Shown here: one piece after another, positions 22,389-34,366 of the stretch
Numbering within the stretch: the stretch's first letter is position 1
Layout: each line of letters starts with the position of its first letter
Assembly (NCBI GenBank): GCA_903813345.2
Contig: CAIIXF020000004.1
Location: 3,741,525-3,805,524, forward strand
Origin: Owenia fusiformis
Taxonomy: Eukaryota > Annelida > Polychaeta > Sabellida > Oweniidae
Length of the DNA stretch: 64,000 nucleotides
Direction: 5' to 3'
Position numbers and translations under genes: made by a program
Notes under the pieces: model-generated
What the model saw: only the letters and a program-made list of their open reading frames with translations
Told to the model about the DNA's origin: nothing
Database searches by the model: none

Positions 22389-25246
22389 CACTGTCCCGTT
22401 TAGACCGTTTCGTATTAGTGGTTGTATTGACATTAATACGGAATAAATCATACCATTTCATGAAATTATAATATATCCGGGGTATGAAACATAATACCTT
22501 GAATACGGGTTTCAGTAGCATTGGCATTTAGTTTCAATTTTAACTACATTCGTCATGGAGAGGGTAAGAAAGTCATGCTTGTTTGAAGGATGTACCAAAA
22601 CCTTCGCAAGAAAATTATCTAAGTGCCAGCACTAGACACGGTGATAGGGAATATCGCATGAGTAATGACAACTATACTACAATTTTTATTTCACGAGGAA
22701 ACAATATGAAAATGTAAGCTTCATTTTGCTGTATTAAATTCAAACGGGCAAATCGGACAGATAACCTCATTTATATAGTACTAATTGTCTTTCTAAAATG
22801 TGGCGTAAACCACATTTTTGAATGAAAATGTCGGAAAAATCAAAAGACTTTTGTTGTGGTCTTGCCGACTTTCACAAAGACAATGCAGCTAGCTGTCCAT
22901 TCTTAACGGCTTCAATCATCTTCTGGTGTAATGTGAACGTGTTGGGGAAATCGGCAGGTAAGAAAACAACACGTTCACAAAGTATTAAATAATATGACAC
23001 CTATCGGGACTTTCGTGGGGTATTCTTGTGCACCTCAAGAAATACCCCACCCGAGACCATCCCCTGACTATAGCAATTCTTAAATACAAAACAAACACGT
23101 GGCTTTATTAGCTTGGATCCAGGACATGATTATATAAATGGTCAACATTACAAAGGGAGTGTTTTGGACAAAAAATAGAGCTCTTGCAAGTTGCAACGAT
23201 CATCAAATGGTGAGTAAATTAACCAGATACGTTTCACTCGAGCCATCATTTATAACTGCAGAAGACAGTTTCCACCTCCTCTTCCCCAATGTCAATCCCA
23301 ATTTCTTCGTCTTACGAGGTCGAGACATCTTGAAAAGCGGGTTCAGGTTTTTGATGAAAGTATGATAACCGCTGCGAAAATAGGTTTGCCTGATTAGCCT
23401 ACATGATTTTGTTCCTTATAAGAATTGAAATTAGACGTAAAATAACATACCTCATCTGTGTACATGCAGGTCTTTGGGCGTGGCGGTGCGGGAGAGTTAA
23501 CACTTCATGGTAAATAAATGAGGGGATTAATAAGGAGCGCATGATTAATTTGGGATCATAAACTTAGTACAGCTAATTAACAGGATTAATGCATGGTGAA
23601 CTGGGTCAAACTCGGTTTACAAAACACTCAGATGTTTGTTGGTGCTTTTATTATCATGTTTATTCTATCCACAAGAATTGGTGTGGTTATACTGTATGTC
23701 ATACAAGATTCAAGATTTTATTGTGTTTCAAGCCAAACAGTTGGCGTCCTCAAATAAACTGTTACATAAAGGGATGAAATTATTAGTTACATACAATAAT
23801 AAAAAGAATGAAAATGTTTATGTACAACCAATAGCTGGTGTTGACGGACGTCAGGCTGCTGCGTTGAAGCCATCGGTAAACTACTACCTATTAGATGCAA
23901 TAAGAAAACGTACAACAACCTATATTTACTATTTATGGACGTGTTGACGCCGTCGATTAACGTGCCATTTGCATGCAATAAGATACTGTCCAATGTCCAT
24001 CAATAAGCTATCAGAACAATTATCATTGCAAGTTTTATGGAAATTGTGATTTTCCCGGGAATGTATACGATTTAACACGCATTCCGTATTAACACTTGGA
24101 AACCGAATACCCATTCCTTATTAACACGTGGACTAGCATCGAGTTTTTCAAAATGTTGAAATCGTTTATTTGGAGATATTAGGAACCAAACTGACATGTT
24201 CCATTCGTTAAAGACTAAAGTATCTGTCTCTAGCAAGTGAAATCGGTTTCAACAGATTTAGATTTAAAAATAGAGCCTGACGGTAATTCCGGTTATACAG
24301 TTTCGGTACGGAATTGAGCATTTACCGGTATTAAAATTATTAACCGGTTAACCTACGATAATCCCCGGGGAAATAAAAGACACGTCGTTTCTTTAATTAT
24401 TTCGTTTAATTTCCACTTTCACGATGCGTACATTTACATAGACATTTAGATGTCCATGTTTGGCAGTTCAGGTGTGATTTCCATGTTTGGCAGTTCAGAT
24501 GTGATGTCCATGTTTGGCAGTTCGGATGTAGTAGCTTCATGCTCAGGCTCAGATTTGGTTGTAGTTATGCCGTTTGGCAGCTTCGGTGTAGTTTTGGGTT
24601 TTGTTAAAATCTATTTTACCTACCCCACCCCCATGTTTACTGCACGTCGCTTGCTATTGATACAGTTGAGAAATGGTTTGAAATGTGTAATACATTTAAT
24701 TTAAAACTAAAAATGATCTTGATTCGTAAGATAGTTACATACTATTTCGTGAAGTTCAACAATATGGGTTCAAATCAGTCTTGCACCATGTATGCATATA
24801 GACTTGAGAAGCTACGGAGAGAGTTAGGAACAAAGTGGGGGTGGCAGTGCATTAGCATTTTATCTTACATAGTTTTACGGTATTTCGGTAACGGTTAGGT
24901 TATTAGCGTGATGTTTACCGGTACTGGTTTTCAGTACCGTTGCGACCTCTATTTAAAAAGTTATGACAACTTTTGTCATTTTTTCACGTTTTTGTAAATG
25001 TAAACAATGGAGGTTGGGGCCCTAAGGCTTTTTTATTATTCTATCGACAGAGATGTGATTGGTGTCTATAGAAAGTAGAATCAATTCCCCAGAGCATGTG
25101 CTATACAGTATTGCCGTGCGAACTTGCTGTGAAACATAATCTCAATTTCTGTAGGACAAAGTCACCATTTTTCATGAAATGGTATGATTTATTCCGTATT
25201 AATGTCAACAAAACCACTAATACGGAACGGTCTAAACGGGACTGTG
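22389..25246. mobile_element. 2.86-kb DNA transposon with 78-bp TIRs and TTTA target duplication
   Basis: The left end CACTGTCCCGTTTAGACCG and the right end (CACAGTCCCGTTTAGACCG on the other strand) extend as inverted repeats for about 78 bp (22389-22467, 25170-25246), including a shared TTAATACGGAATAAATCATA. The flanks are TTTA on both sides (22385-22388, 25247-25250). Inside are a short C2H2-like frame at 22555 (SCLFEGCTKTFARK, then frame-broken), a 57-codon frame from 22828 (starting MKMSEKSKDFCC), and a nested hAT-like element. I cannot assign a superfamily from the ends or the interior. Confidence 0.75.
24271..24951. mobile_element. hAT-like element with 8-bp target duplication
   Basis: The left end TAGAGCCTGACGGTAATTCC and the right end, reading TAGAGGTCGCAACGGTACTG on the other strand, fit the TAGRG-type termini of hAT elements. 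The 8-bp direct repeat TTTAAAAA flanks both sides exactly (24263-24270, 24952-24959). There is no transposase. A minus-strand frame ending at about 24452 encodes three repeats of the type TSELPNMDI before a stop. The element lies inside 22389-25246. Confidence 0.75.
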
Positions 25247-25409
25247 TTTATAATCACAAAGACAACACAGACACACTTGCAGACGGGATCGTATCACAAG
25301 AAAGCGAAAAAATCAACTTCATAATATCCTATCACTTAAATGAATTTGAACGCTTTTGGCTGGTCCCATTGGCGTTCGGATAAGACAGGTTTTATTGTAT
25401 GTATATTAA

Positions 25410-26873
25410 ATGCTACGAAGAGTCTCATTTGATTTTGGGCTGGACAAAGGAAAGATGGCAAAAATCTTCTCTGAGAGTCATCTCAGATGTATAACAATAA
25501 CATCATTTATTGTAGCATGTATGGCTAAATTCTGGATTGGAAATGTGTTTACTTTCAATGTATATTCACTGGCATTGAAACACACATTCAACTACACACA
25601 GGGTGACATTGATATGATGGCTGCCCTGCAACACTTTGGATTTCATTTTGCATTCCCAGCTGGGATAGTCCAGGATATGTTCGGACCTACGATTACATCA
25701 GGCATTGGATTAATCCTAACATCTATAGGATACGTATTGTTATGGAGTTCAACAAAGAGCATCGAGTTTTACACTTCCAAACCAGGATTGTTAAAGTTAT
25801 ACTTCTTCATGATTGGACTCGGAGTGTCCTTCACATACATGGCAGCTTTGACGACCACTATAAGTAACTTCACCAGCAAACACCGTGTTCCGGCTTTAGC
25901 TGTTCTGGAATCATTCTTGGGAGTAGGTGCCTTTGTATTCTCCCTCTTATATGCTGTTGTTTTTACAAATGGCCACATATATGATGTACAGAACCAAAAT
26001 TGGTCAGATTTTATTATGATGCTAACAATCGGTTCAAGTATCGCAAACTGTTGCTGTGTTGTCTTTTTACGAATTGTCCCAGATGACAGTGATGGAGATG
26101 AAAAAATTGAAACCACAGATGAGAATGATCTAAATGATATCTTTGCTGAAACTACAGATGACTCGGAATCTACAGAACTTGTCCATCATGAAGATGATGA
26201 AAGGAGCAGTAAGTCCTCGATATATAAACTGATCAAAGAAAGCTGGTTGGATTTCAAAAGGACTTTTATAACTAAAAACTTCCAAATAATGCTCTGGTTA
26301 TCGAGTATTATCACACCGGTTGGTTTTGTTTATTTAATAAACATCACAGCAATCTTGAAATCTGCTGGACTTCAGACATATAGTGGTATATTTACAATTC
26401 TATGCCCAATCGCAGAAACGTTAGCACGTGCTTTACTAGCTGTGATTGCTAAATTGCTAAAGGGGAAAGTAAAGAAACCTATTCTTTTTCTTATTACCAA
26501 CATGGGTTTTGTTGTAGGCCAAGGATTACTGATTAGTCTAGGCACTAACTTAGCAGCATTACATACAGCAAATATTGTCATGTCCATGGCTCGTTCATGC
26601 TCGTTTGTGCTTATTGTGGCAATATTAAGTGACATGTTTAGCCAAAAGAAATTTGGCCGTATTTGGGGATTCATTTTATTTGTGTCCACTATTTTTAGTT
26701 TTTTATACCCAATGATATTCGGGCTAGTCTATGATGCACATACAAAGATTGGCGACGTAGATTGTTCTGGACTAGCCTGCACCCAACTTACATTTATATT
26801 CACTAGTGTGTTCACCTTTGCTGCTTTTATATTGAATATTGTACTTATTATAGACACACTTAGTATAACCTGA
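25410..26873 (+). CDS. Nodulin-like major facilitator superfamily transporter, intronless
   Basis: A 487-residue multipass membrane protein. After a short N-terminus, hydrophobic segments form about 12 transmembrane helices in two halves separated by an acidic, Asp/Glu/Ser-rich cytoplasmic loop (about residues 223-270). The stretch around residues 45-77 (FTFNVYSLALKHTFNYTQGD, then QHFGFHFAFPAG) is the nodulin-like signature, in which a Y-S-x-x-LK motif is followed by a Y-T/S-Q helix start. GYVLLWSS follows at about 108-115. The family transports small solutes and the substrate cannot be read from sequence. Methionines at residues 1 (25410) and 16 (25455) are both possible starts; the second gives MAKIFSESHL and may be the true one. 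The ORF is uninterrupted and lies 12 bp after a possible transposon end. It may be a single-exon gene or a retrocopy. Confidence 0.85.
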   Translation: MLRRVSFDFGLDKGKMAKIFSESHLRCITITSFIVACMAKFWIGNVFTFNVYSLALKHTFNYTQGDIDMMAALQHFGFHFAFPAGIVQDMFGPTITSGIGLILTSIGYVLLWSSTKSIEFYTSKPGLLKLYFFMIGLGVSFTYMAALTTTISNFTSKHRVPALAVLESFLGVGAFVFSLLYAVVFTNGHIYDVQNQNWSDFIMMLTIGSSIANCCCVVFLRIVPDDSDGDEKIETTDENDLNDIFAETTDDSESTELVHHEDDERSSKSSIYKLIKESWLDFKRTFITKNFQIMLWLSSIITPVGFVYLINITAILKSAGLQTYSGIFTILCPIAETLARALLAVIAKLLKGKVKKPILFLITNMGFVVGQGLLISLGTNLAALHTANIVMSMARSCSFVLIVAILSDMFSQKKFGRIWGFILFVSTIFSFLYPMIFGLVYDAHTKIGDVDCSGLACTQLTFIFTSVFTFAAFILNIVLIIDTLSIT

Positions 26874-27327
26874 TTTTCTAAGGACACCATTCAAGCAAAA
26901 ACACAAACGTGTACAACATGTCACCACCAATGGGTCATCTAAAACCCCATGCCTTAGAGCATACTCAATATTTAAATTGGAATTTAAGATAAAAACATTT
27001 TTAATGATAAAAAGTTAGAAATCGAAAAAGGTCGACATAAAAAGAAAAATGGACAAAAATACAATTAGAGAACAGAATTTGCTTACAATGTAACATGAAC
27101 CAAATTGAAGATAATTTGCATTTAATATTTTTACTGCCCTGCCCTGCCTATTCAAGCCAAATATCAATATTTTCCAAAACACTAGCCCAAGAAACCTCAA
27201 TCAGTAATATACCCCCCCCCCCCAACCTTTTAATAAAAGAAATAATGAACAGCAAAATTAAAATACTAAAGATCTTGCCAGATTCCTCCTAGAGTGTGAC
27301 AAAATAAGGACATTTAGTTTGTGGCAT
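26874..27327. other. 3' flank of the transporter gene
   Basis: It contains an AATAAA hexamer within TTTTAATAAAAG near 27230 that could serve polyadenylation, and a C-run near 27211. No other gene is seen. Confidence 0.45.
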
Positions 27328-28025
27328 AGTATGGGTTTGTAGAAAAAAACAGGTACCGGGTAGTAAATCCTCCATGCTGGGTTCAAACTTGGTGCCGGTA
27401 CCCAGTCGAAAAAGCCGGGTACCCAAAAAACGAAAAATACGAATATATAACATAATAAGATCATTAGAAAACGTGTAAGATTTGTTTTTAATTTACAAAA
27501 ATGTATGTAACTTCCTTCAAAATTGAGCTAGAAGCTTCAAATAAAAAGCTCCTCTATCATCATGAACATATTTTCATTGGTTATAGGGGGAGGGCTGCGA
27601 TCGCACCATCGCACCCCCTCCTGGCTACGCATTTGACATTGTTAGACGTCACAATTTACACTTCAGTGGACGTTTCTTCGAAAATTGGGATAATTTAAAT
27701 TATGATGAATAATCAAAATCTTACACGTTGCATCATGTTAATTAACACACGTCACCTCTCTGCTAAAGTAACGATTGTAAGCTATTTACAGATTTAAATC
27801 ATTATCAAAACAATTCACGTACCAACATACCTGCATACGATCTATTGAAAATAGAGTAAGATTGATTTGTCATGTTTTTCAAATCGTCTTACAATGTCAT
27901 AGGCGTAGCCAGGAGGGGGTTCGATGGTGTGATCGCACCCCCACCCCCAACCCCCCTCCTACTCCATTAACCAATGAAAATATGACCATGATGATAGAGG
28001 AAGAAAAATGCCTTTAAATGCTTTT
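27328..28025. repeat. GGTACCGG/GGCGTAGCC repeat element, copy 1
   Basis: It begins GGGTTTGTAGAAAAAAACAG with GGTACC-rich sequence, then an arm ending CCCCTCCTGGCTACGC (to about 27646), a unique centre (27647-27885) and a partial inverted arm CGTCTTACAATGTCATAGGC onward. It matches 40755-41530 along the left arm in the same direction, but the centre is in the opposite direction. The right arm is cut short at 28025 where the CTATCACACC element begins. Confidence 0.75.
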
Positions 28026-28032
28026 AACCCTA

Positions 28033-28970
28033 CTATCACACCAAATTAGTTCTCACTACGTTCTCAAAAACGGGCTTCAACTGCATACGAACTGACTGGA
28101 CGTACTTAGAACCGTTTGGGGTCTATTTACAAACTTCATCGAACGTTCTTGAACGGGTGGGTCCTCTAAAACTTAGAACATGCTCAAAATGCTCTCGTGG
28201 TCGTCACGTTCTACAATTAGAACGAGTGACAACTTACTAACGACGAGCTGGACGTACTACGAACGGAACTGTCGTACTTCAATCCTACAAGTGACGTTTT
28301 TACAACTAGTTGAACTGTGTCTGAGGACGTATTGAGAACAAGGTAGAACTAATTGCAAACGGGTTCAAACTGATTAAGAACGTATTAAAAACTGCTTATG
28401 AACGAGTTAGACAGGTTCCAATTTCAGAATATCTCAAGGGAAAGAGTTTTTGAGGCATTTTTTAGAAAAAGCAACAGACCTATTTTTCTGGATCAGTTTT
28501 TCATGCTGATAAAGATATTAAAAGATGACAGCTCAACGGGGTGGTCACGACACTGCATTTTAGCGTTTTCACCCCATAGGAAATTATCTTAGGGGGTACT
28601 ATAATATTAGTTCATAACTCAAAGGATATATAAACTATTGTTCTGAGTTCTACAGCATACATTGTTAGTACAGAGATGAATACTATCCTTAAGTTATAGG
28701 GTGATATCTTTGTTGGTTTCGGAAAAATTCAATTAATTAGAAAAAAAATATGCAATTTTTGTCATTTTTTTCTTGCTTATTTTATATTTGTAGCTTCAAG
28801 CAAAATATGATAACTTTAACAGCTCAAAGTAGTATTCTAACAACATTCCCAAGCTATGTGTGATATTGTAATACATCTATTATAGTGATGAAGTACTATT
28901 TTGTAATTTTAATATGACTTTATAGTGCCCTACCCCTGGTAAATAGAAGAAAGTTGGTGTGGTTTTCTTC
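28033..28970. repeat. CTATCACACC element, copy 1 (inverted relative to 38170-39120)
   Basis: It starts CTATCACACCAAATTAGTTC and shares the whole order of blocks with the reverse complement of 38170-39120. Examples are GTTAGACAGGTTCCAATT, AGATGACAGCTCAACGGGGT, GTGGTCACGACACTGCATT and TATAGTGCCCTACCCCTGG. No ORF of interest is present. Confidence 0.75.
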
Positions 28971-30763
28971 TGATTTTAACATTTTATTGACTTCTTAGTT
29001 GAAGATACAATCAATTCTGTCAGTTAACCATGAGTAGCTTTACAATGGTTACCTATTCCCATTAATAGAGGGTTGGGACCTCAAAAATACCAGAACTGTT
29101 AAGTGGCATCCCTCTTCAGAGCATTTTCCTTATACTCCGATGAAATCTGCAGGGGATACTATAAGAAACCTATATATCTAAGATACTAATGAAGATACTG
29201 AATTCAAATGAATCAGTGCTCATTTAAGGATAGTCTGAATCAGGTGAATTTTTTAACCTAATTGTACCCCTCCCCCAAAACCCCCAGATTTTGACGAAAT
29301 TGTCGAAAAGTGGCAAACAACATTCATTAAAGTTAAATATGGCTATTTCGTTTCTATGTCATAAAGATATGATACGATCTCAGGTCAATCAATAAATTTA
29401 ACAAGTGACACACTATCTTATGAAGAAAATACTATCGTATTTGAAGACATGTCAAAAATTTGGTGGATATAAATTGTGTCACTCCTGATTTGACCTGCAA
29501 AGGTTCAGGTAAGTTATCACAAACAATTTCAGACAGTTATATCTTTGATTATGACTATTTCCTGACCATGAAGACAGGTATACAGGGATAATAAAGTCAA
29601 TCGGACTCGGAGATATTTCACTAGCAATCAACCCATCAATATATTTTTTCAAAGTTGTTGACCTCATTTTCACCAAAATTACAATCATTTTAACAATGTT
29701 TAATGCATTACTGTTCTTTATTTTAATGTATCAAATAAACGTTCAAGATCTAGGAAAAAACCGATGAAAATCTCCCCTAAAAAGGACCCATTCGAAAATG
29801 GCATTCTCCATTTAAGGGCAAAAAGGCGGAGTTATAAGCGGACTGACACTTTCCTTGAATGGAGAAGTCTCGATGGATCTCGCTTAAACTCCGCCCCTTA
29901 TTTGTGAAAAATCACGTGAATTCCGGCTTTTGCTGGGTCATATCCAGGCATCTCGGCTTCGAACCCAATCAGAAGTTTCAATTTTGACTGGCGCCGCATA
30001 CATTATCTCAAGTCTCGCCCAATATTTTTATGTATACGTTAAATAGCTCTTGAAAAGAAAACTTAATTCCCCTAAGATTAGTGTTCCCCATGTTATTTCC
30101 CCTTTGAAAAAATTCATGCTATCCATTGGTTTCAGTTCATTTTGCTCCCTGGAGCAATCCACTTTTCCTCTTAGGAAATAGAAAATGTCTCAAAGCATAT
30201 TCTAATTTTGCATTCAACAATATGATTAAAGGTTGCATCTTTGGTAAATCTAGGTCATCATTTTTAGTAAAAAGTATGTTGATTGGGCCATTCCCTTTAT
30301 TATCACTTAGGTCTGATTAATCATGATTATATTTACTTTTCTTGAAGATAATGAATAGATCTAAAAGATATACCCATGTTCATGGTCAGAAAATATTCAT
30401 AATTCAAGTTAGAATTGACCTTTTTCCATATAAATGAAAAACAGATGGCATCATGGGTATTGGTAGAGCTTGGGCAGGGCTAGAATACATGTAAATGTAT
30501 TGCCAGAGTCACTTAATTTCTTGATTTGAGAAATAATTCCATTTGGATCATCTTAAAACATCATTGGAATGTAACTATATGATCTTATTGACATGTGGAT
30601 TGTGATTTCACATTAAAATTGTGATCCTTGTAAGAGTTAATGTAAGAGTTAATTTTAAAGATTTTCAGCATTGTGTCAATGGGGATTTACAGGTAGCTCG
30701 ACCTTTTTTAGACAACCAGAAAAATAATGGTAAATAACAGTGCAAATCAAAGTTGTTTTGATA
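28971..30763. other. Gene-poor region
   Basis: No gene is supported. At 29822-29903 AAGGCGGAGTTATAAGCG pairs imperfectly with CGCTTAAACTCCGCC, and ATTCTCCATTT with GAATGGAGAA, forming a small fold-back structure. Confidence 0.45.
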
Positions 30764-31158
30764 GAGAATTGAAAGTTAAACGAGACTTATTTATAAGTTG
30801 AAGTTTGACTGGAATTCTACCGAGTTACACTGCATCAAGAGATTACGTGAGATGGTATTGCGCATGTGCGGACATCTAGATCTTCAGTACTTTAACAACC
30901 AAAGTGGTCAGATGATCAACTCAAAACTTAATGATTATTTTAAATATAATAATCTAAGTTAATAAATGTAGAGGTTAACCTGACATAAAACTTAAGTGGT
31001 TATCAAAGTCTGAACCCAAACTTGATCCAGAAACTAAGTTTTCTGAGGGGTGGGGTTTCAAAGCTAGGGCGGGCACGTAATCTCTTGATGCAGTGTAACT
31101 CGGTAGAATTCCAGTCAAACTTCAACTTATAAATAAGTCTCGTTTAACTTTCAATTCT
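30764..31158. repeat. Palindromic fragment built from DIRS-type ends
   Basis: Sequence 30764-30852 is the inverted copy of 31070-31158 (starting AGAATTGAAAGTTAAACGAG). Within it, ATTCTACCGAGTTACACTGC and the following block with GCGCATGTGCGGACATCTAG closely resemble the right terminus of the adjacent DIRS element (36160-36237). It looks like a short, internally deleted relative of the DIRS element placed directly at its left end. Confidence 0.65.
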
Positions 31159-31392
31159 ACCTCGTTACAGCATCAAGTATCACGTGAGATTTTAAAGCCA
31201 TCTGGACACTTTGGTCAAATTTTGTGGAATAACCCCTGTAAATTATATTTACAAAATCAGACACAAAATTCAGATGTAATGCAATTATAACAATAGAGTA
31301 TTTATTAATACAAATCAAAATGATGATTTATTCATCATGAGCCCAACAAAACGTATATTTCCTGATATTTATCAGATACACAAATATACGTA

Positions 31393-34366
31393 TTAACTGT
31401 TTAAAACAGCAACCTGGAATTTATCATCTAAACCACCACTACATATTGGTTTCTCATAAAACTTTCTGAATGTACAATCGGATTTCCATCCTGCAATTTT
31501 AAGAATGCAATCAATATTTGCTCCGCCTTTTTTGGCTGCTGAACTAGATGCCGACCTAGTTGAGTGAGCTTTGAATATGTCAGTATTGATACCTGCATTT
31601 TTCAGAATAGTTTTAATCCAACGACTAAGCGTGTCCTTTGATATAGAATTATGAGGTTTTATATAACTCACAAGAAGTTGTGTGACACTACCCCTTAGTG
31701 GTTCAGTTCTGGTAATATACTCTGAGAGTGTTGAGAAAACAAAGTCGTCGATCACTATATTTATGTAGTTCAATATTCAAAGGTTTATATCCTGGTTTTG
31801 ATTGTTTCAGATGTTCTGACAAGAGAAACACGTATCGGTCCTCTTCACATATCATGTCTTTAATATTTAACATATGTATCGTTTGACAACGCTGTGCTGT
31901 GACCAAGGCTATCAAAGCAACCAGTTTCAATGTAAGTGTTTGTAACTTAAGTTCATTAACTGGAGAGAGCGTTTTTAGATATTCCAAAACTACAGAAACG
32001 TCCCATGTTGCAATATATCTAGGCACTGGGGGTTTTTCGTTGAAAATGCCCTTCATGAAACGAATTACGATGGGATGATTGCCAAAAGTCACATTCCCGT
32101 CGAATGTGATGCATGACGATAGTGCGCATCTGGCTGTATTAATCGTGCTATAGCTCACCTTTTGATTATACAGTTCGGTGAGAAAGTCCAATCCTATTTG
32201 TAAAGTTGGACGAAGGGGATTACTTTCCCGAGCACTGTTGAACTGAATCCACTTTCTGAGGTAAACCGCGTACTGTTTTTGAGAAAGTGGTCTCCACGAA
32301 TTGATGACGATCTCAGCAGCGTGTCCCGATACGCCTTGGTTTTTGAGATGTTCCCTGATAAGTTGCAAGCCACTAGAGTCAATTTCCGTCGAAGGGGATG
32401 CTGATCGTCCTTGTATGGAAGATATAGTAGGTAGGACGACAGGGTTTTTCACCAGCAAACGTAACATTTTTGCCCACCAAGGTTGTGTCGACCAAAGGGG
32501 AACGATAACGATCGCTTCTGCTTGGTCGTTCGCTATCTTTTGCATAACTCTCATCAGCAAACTGAAAGGAGGAAATGCATATATTAGCAAATTGTGCCAA
32601 TTTTTTGAAAAGGCGTCAATAAATTGAGCATTCGGGTCTGGCTTCCAAGAAACGTATTTCTTCAATTGATTGTTCAACCTGGAAGCAAATAAATCTATAT
32701 TGGGTTTCAGCCAACCATCTAACTGGACAATGTCATGAAACACATATTTTTGAATCATCCATTCTGTATCGTCATGAAATATGCGGGATTCGGAATCAGC
32801 CTCAATGTTATCAACACCAGCTATATGACTACATGATAGCCAAATATTTTGCAAAATACACCATTGCCAGATTTCTTTAGCAAGCTGATTGCAAGAAGCT
32901 GATTTCGTACCCCCCATTTTATTGATGTATGTGAGAGCAGTGGTATTATCAGTTTCGACCCTGACGTGGAGACCATCAGATGCTCGGCATAAAGAACTCA
33001 AACCTAAATAGATAGACAAAAGTTCTAAATAATTGATGTGATTTTCAGACTCTTCGTTTGTCCATCGTCCACCAGTTTTAACATTATGGGTTACGTCAAA
33101 GGCACCCCAGCCCATCATGCTGGCATCCGTCCTTATCAGGTGGCGAGGTTCTGCAATAGATAAACATTTGAATGCAGATTTCACATTATCCATCCACCAT
33201 TTTATTTCACTAATAGCTTCACGAGAAAGAACAATGTAAGCATCAAAATTACCACAATTCCGTGCCAACGCTGTTATTTTCTCATGCTCTAGGATACGAT
33301 AATGCAATGGGCCATATGTCACCCCGGGAAAAGATGCGACCAGTTTTCCAATTAATTGAGCCAATTCTCTTATTGAACACTCAACTTTGCGTTGACTTAT
33401 AAGCTTTCTACACAAGGAAACTATAGAAATAGCTTTTTCAGTCGTAAGGCTAATTTTCATGTTGATCGAATCTAATTGAAAACCTAAGAATGTAACTACC
33501 TGTTTAGGTTCCAGGTCGCACTTCTCTGGGTGAAGTATGAAGCCCAAACTCTGAAGCTTTTGCATGGTGGCAAGAATGTTTCGTTTGCATTCGTCATATG
33601 TTTCTGCAAAGAGACAAGAATCGTCAATGTAAGCCACCGACAGATGGCCTTCGTTGCGTAGAATGGAATATACAGGTTTCAAGATTTTCGTGAAAATTCG
33701 AGGGGCTGATGAAAGGCCCTGTGGAAGACATGTATATTGGTATATTTTACCCTTCCATTCAAATTGAAGAAACCTTTGTGAATCTGTTGAAATTGGAATG
33801 CTGTAATAGGCGTCCTTTACGTCGACGGTGGACATGAAACAATTCCTACTTACAAGACTGATGGCATTTTGAAGATTTTCCATTTTGAAATGGTGATACT
33901 CAACATGCTCATTCAGATTTTTAAGATTTAATATGGTTCTTTTTGACCCATCTTTCTTAGGGGTCAGAAAAATTGATGACAAATAACCGATATTCGATCT
34001 ATCAACTATTTCGATTATGCCTTTCATTAGGAATTTTTCAATTTCCTCATCAACCGCCAAACATTCTGATTCTGAAAATTTTAATGCGCGTTGATGCTCA
34101 CTGTAAGGTACATCATCTATGAATTCAATATCATAGCCTCTAATAGTTTTAAGAATAGATTCATCTGACGTTATTGAACACCATGCCTGATAGAATTGTT
34201 TCAATCGACCGCCTTTAAACATTTTAACCATATTTCTCAGAGAGTTTCTTACCTCTGTAATATCACCTTCCATGGCTGGGGACGATTGTATGGAGGCTAT
34301 TGGGATTGGGTTTTCTTGTCTGGGTTGGATCTTGATCTCTTCCCCTTTCCCTGGCTTTCTTTCCAT
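31393..34366 (-). pseudogene. DIRS polyprotein: reverse transcriptase, RNase H, tyrosine recombinase
   Basis: The 887-codon frame (34366-31703) holds reverse transcriptase at about residues 110-300 (VDVKDAYYSI with D182, and YIDD at 246-249) and RNase H at about 405-530 (TDAS with D414, E448, ETDN with D473). A region conserved in DIRS elements follows (DLFASRLNNQL, WKPDPNAQFIDAF, PLWSTQPWW). The first part of a tyrosine recombinase comes next, with its first catalytic arginine in TAQR (R826) and the lysine in HLKQSKPG. Near 31730 the frame changes, and the rest of the recombinase continues at 31773-31393 with H-S-T-R and the tyrosine in RKFYEKP. All four classes of catalytic residue are present but split between two frames. 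Confidence 0.9.

Larger units (their letters stand above)
21792..25397. mobile_element. Possible pogo/Tigger-like element carrying nested insertions
   Basis: The left end TAGTAAAACTTGTATATCTG and the right end, reading CAATAAAACCTGTCTTATCC on the other strand, are similar and each is flanked by TA (21790-21791, 25398-25399). A clearer copy of the right end is seen at 47225-47260. If real, the element's own sequence is 21792-22388 plus 25247-25397, and the rest is the 22389-25246 insertion. No transposase is visible. The inverted match is imperfect, so confidence is low. Confidence 0.35.

Noticed and set aside
25769-26116. 115-codon minus-strand ORF
   Set aside because: Antisense shadow of the transporter gene.
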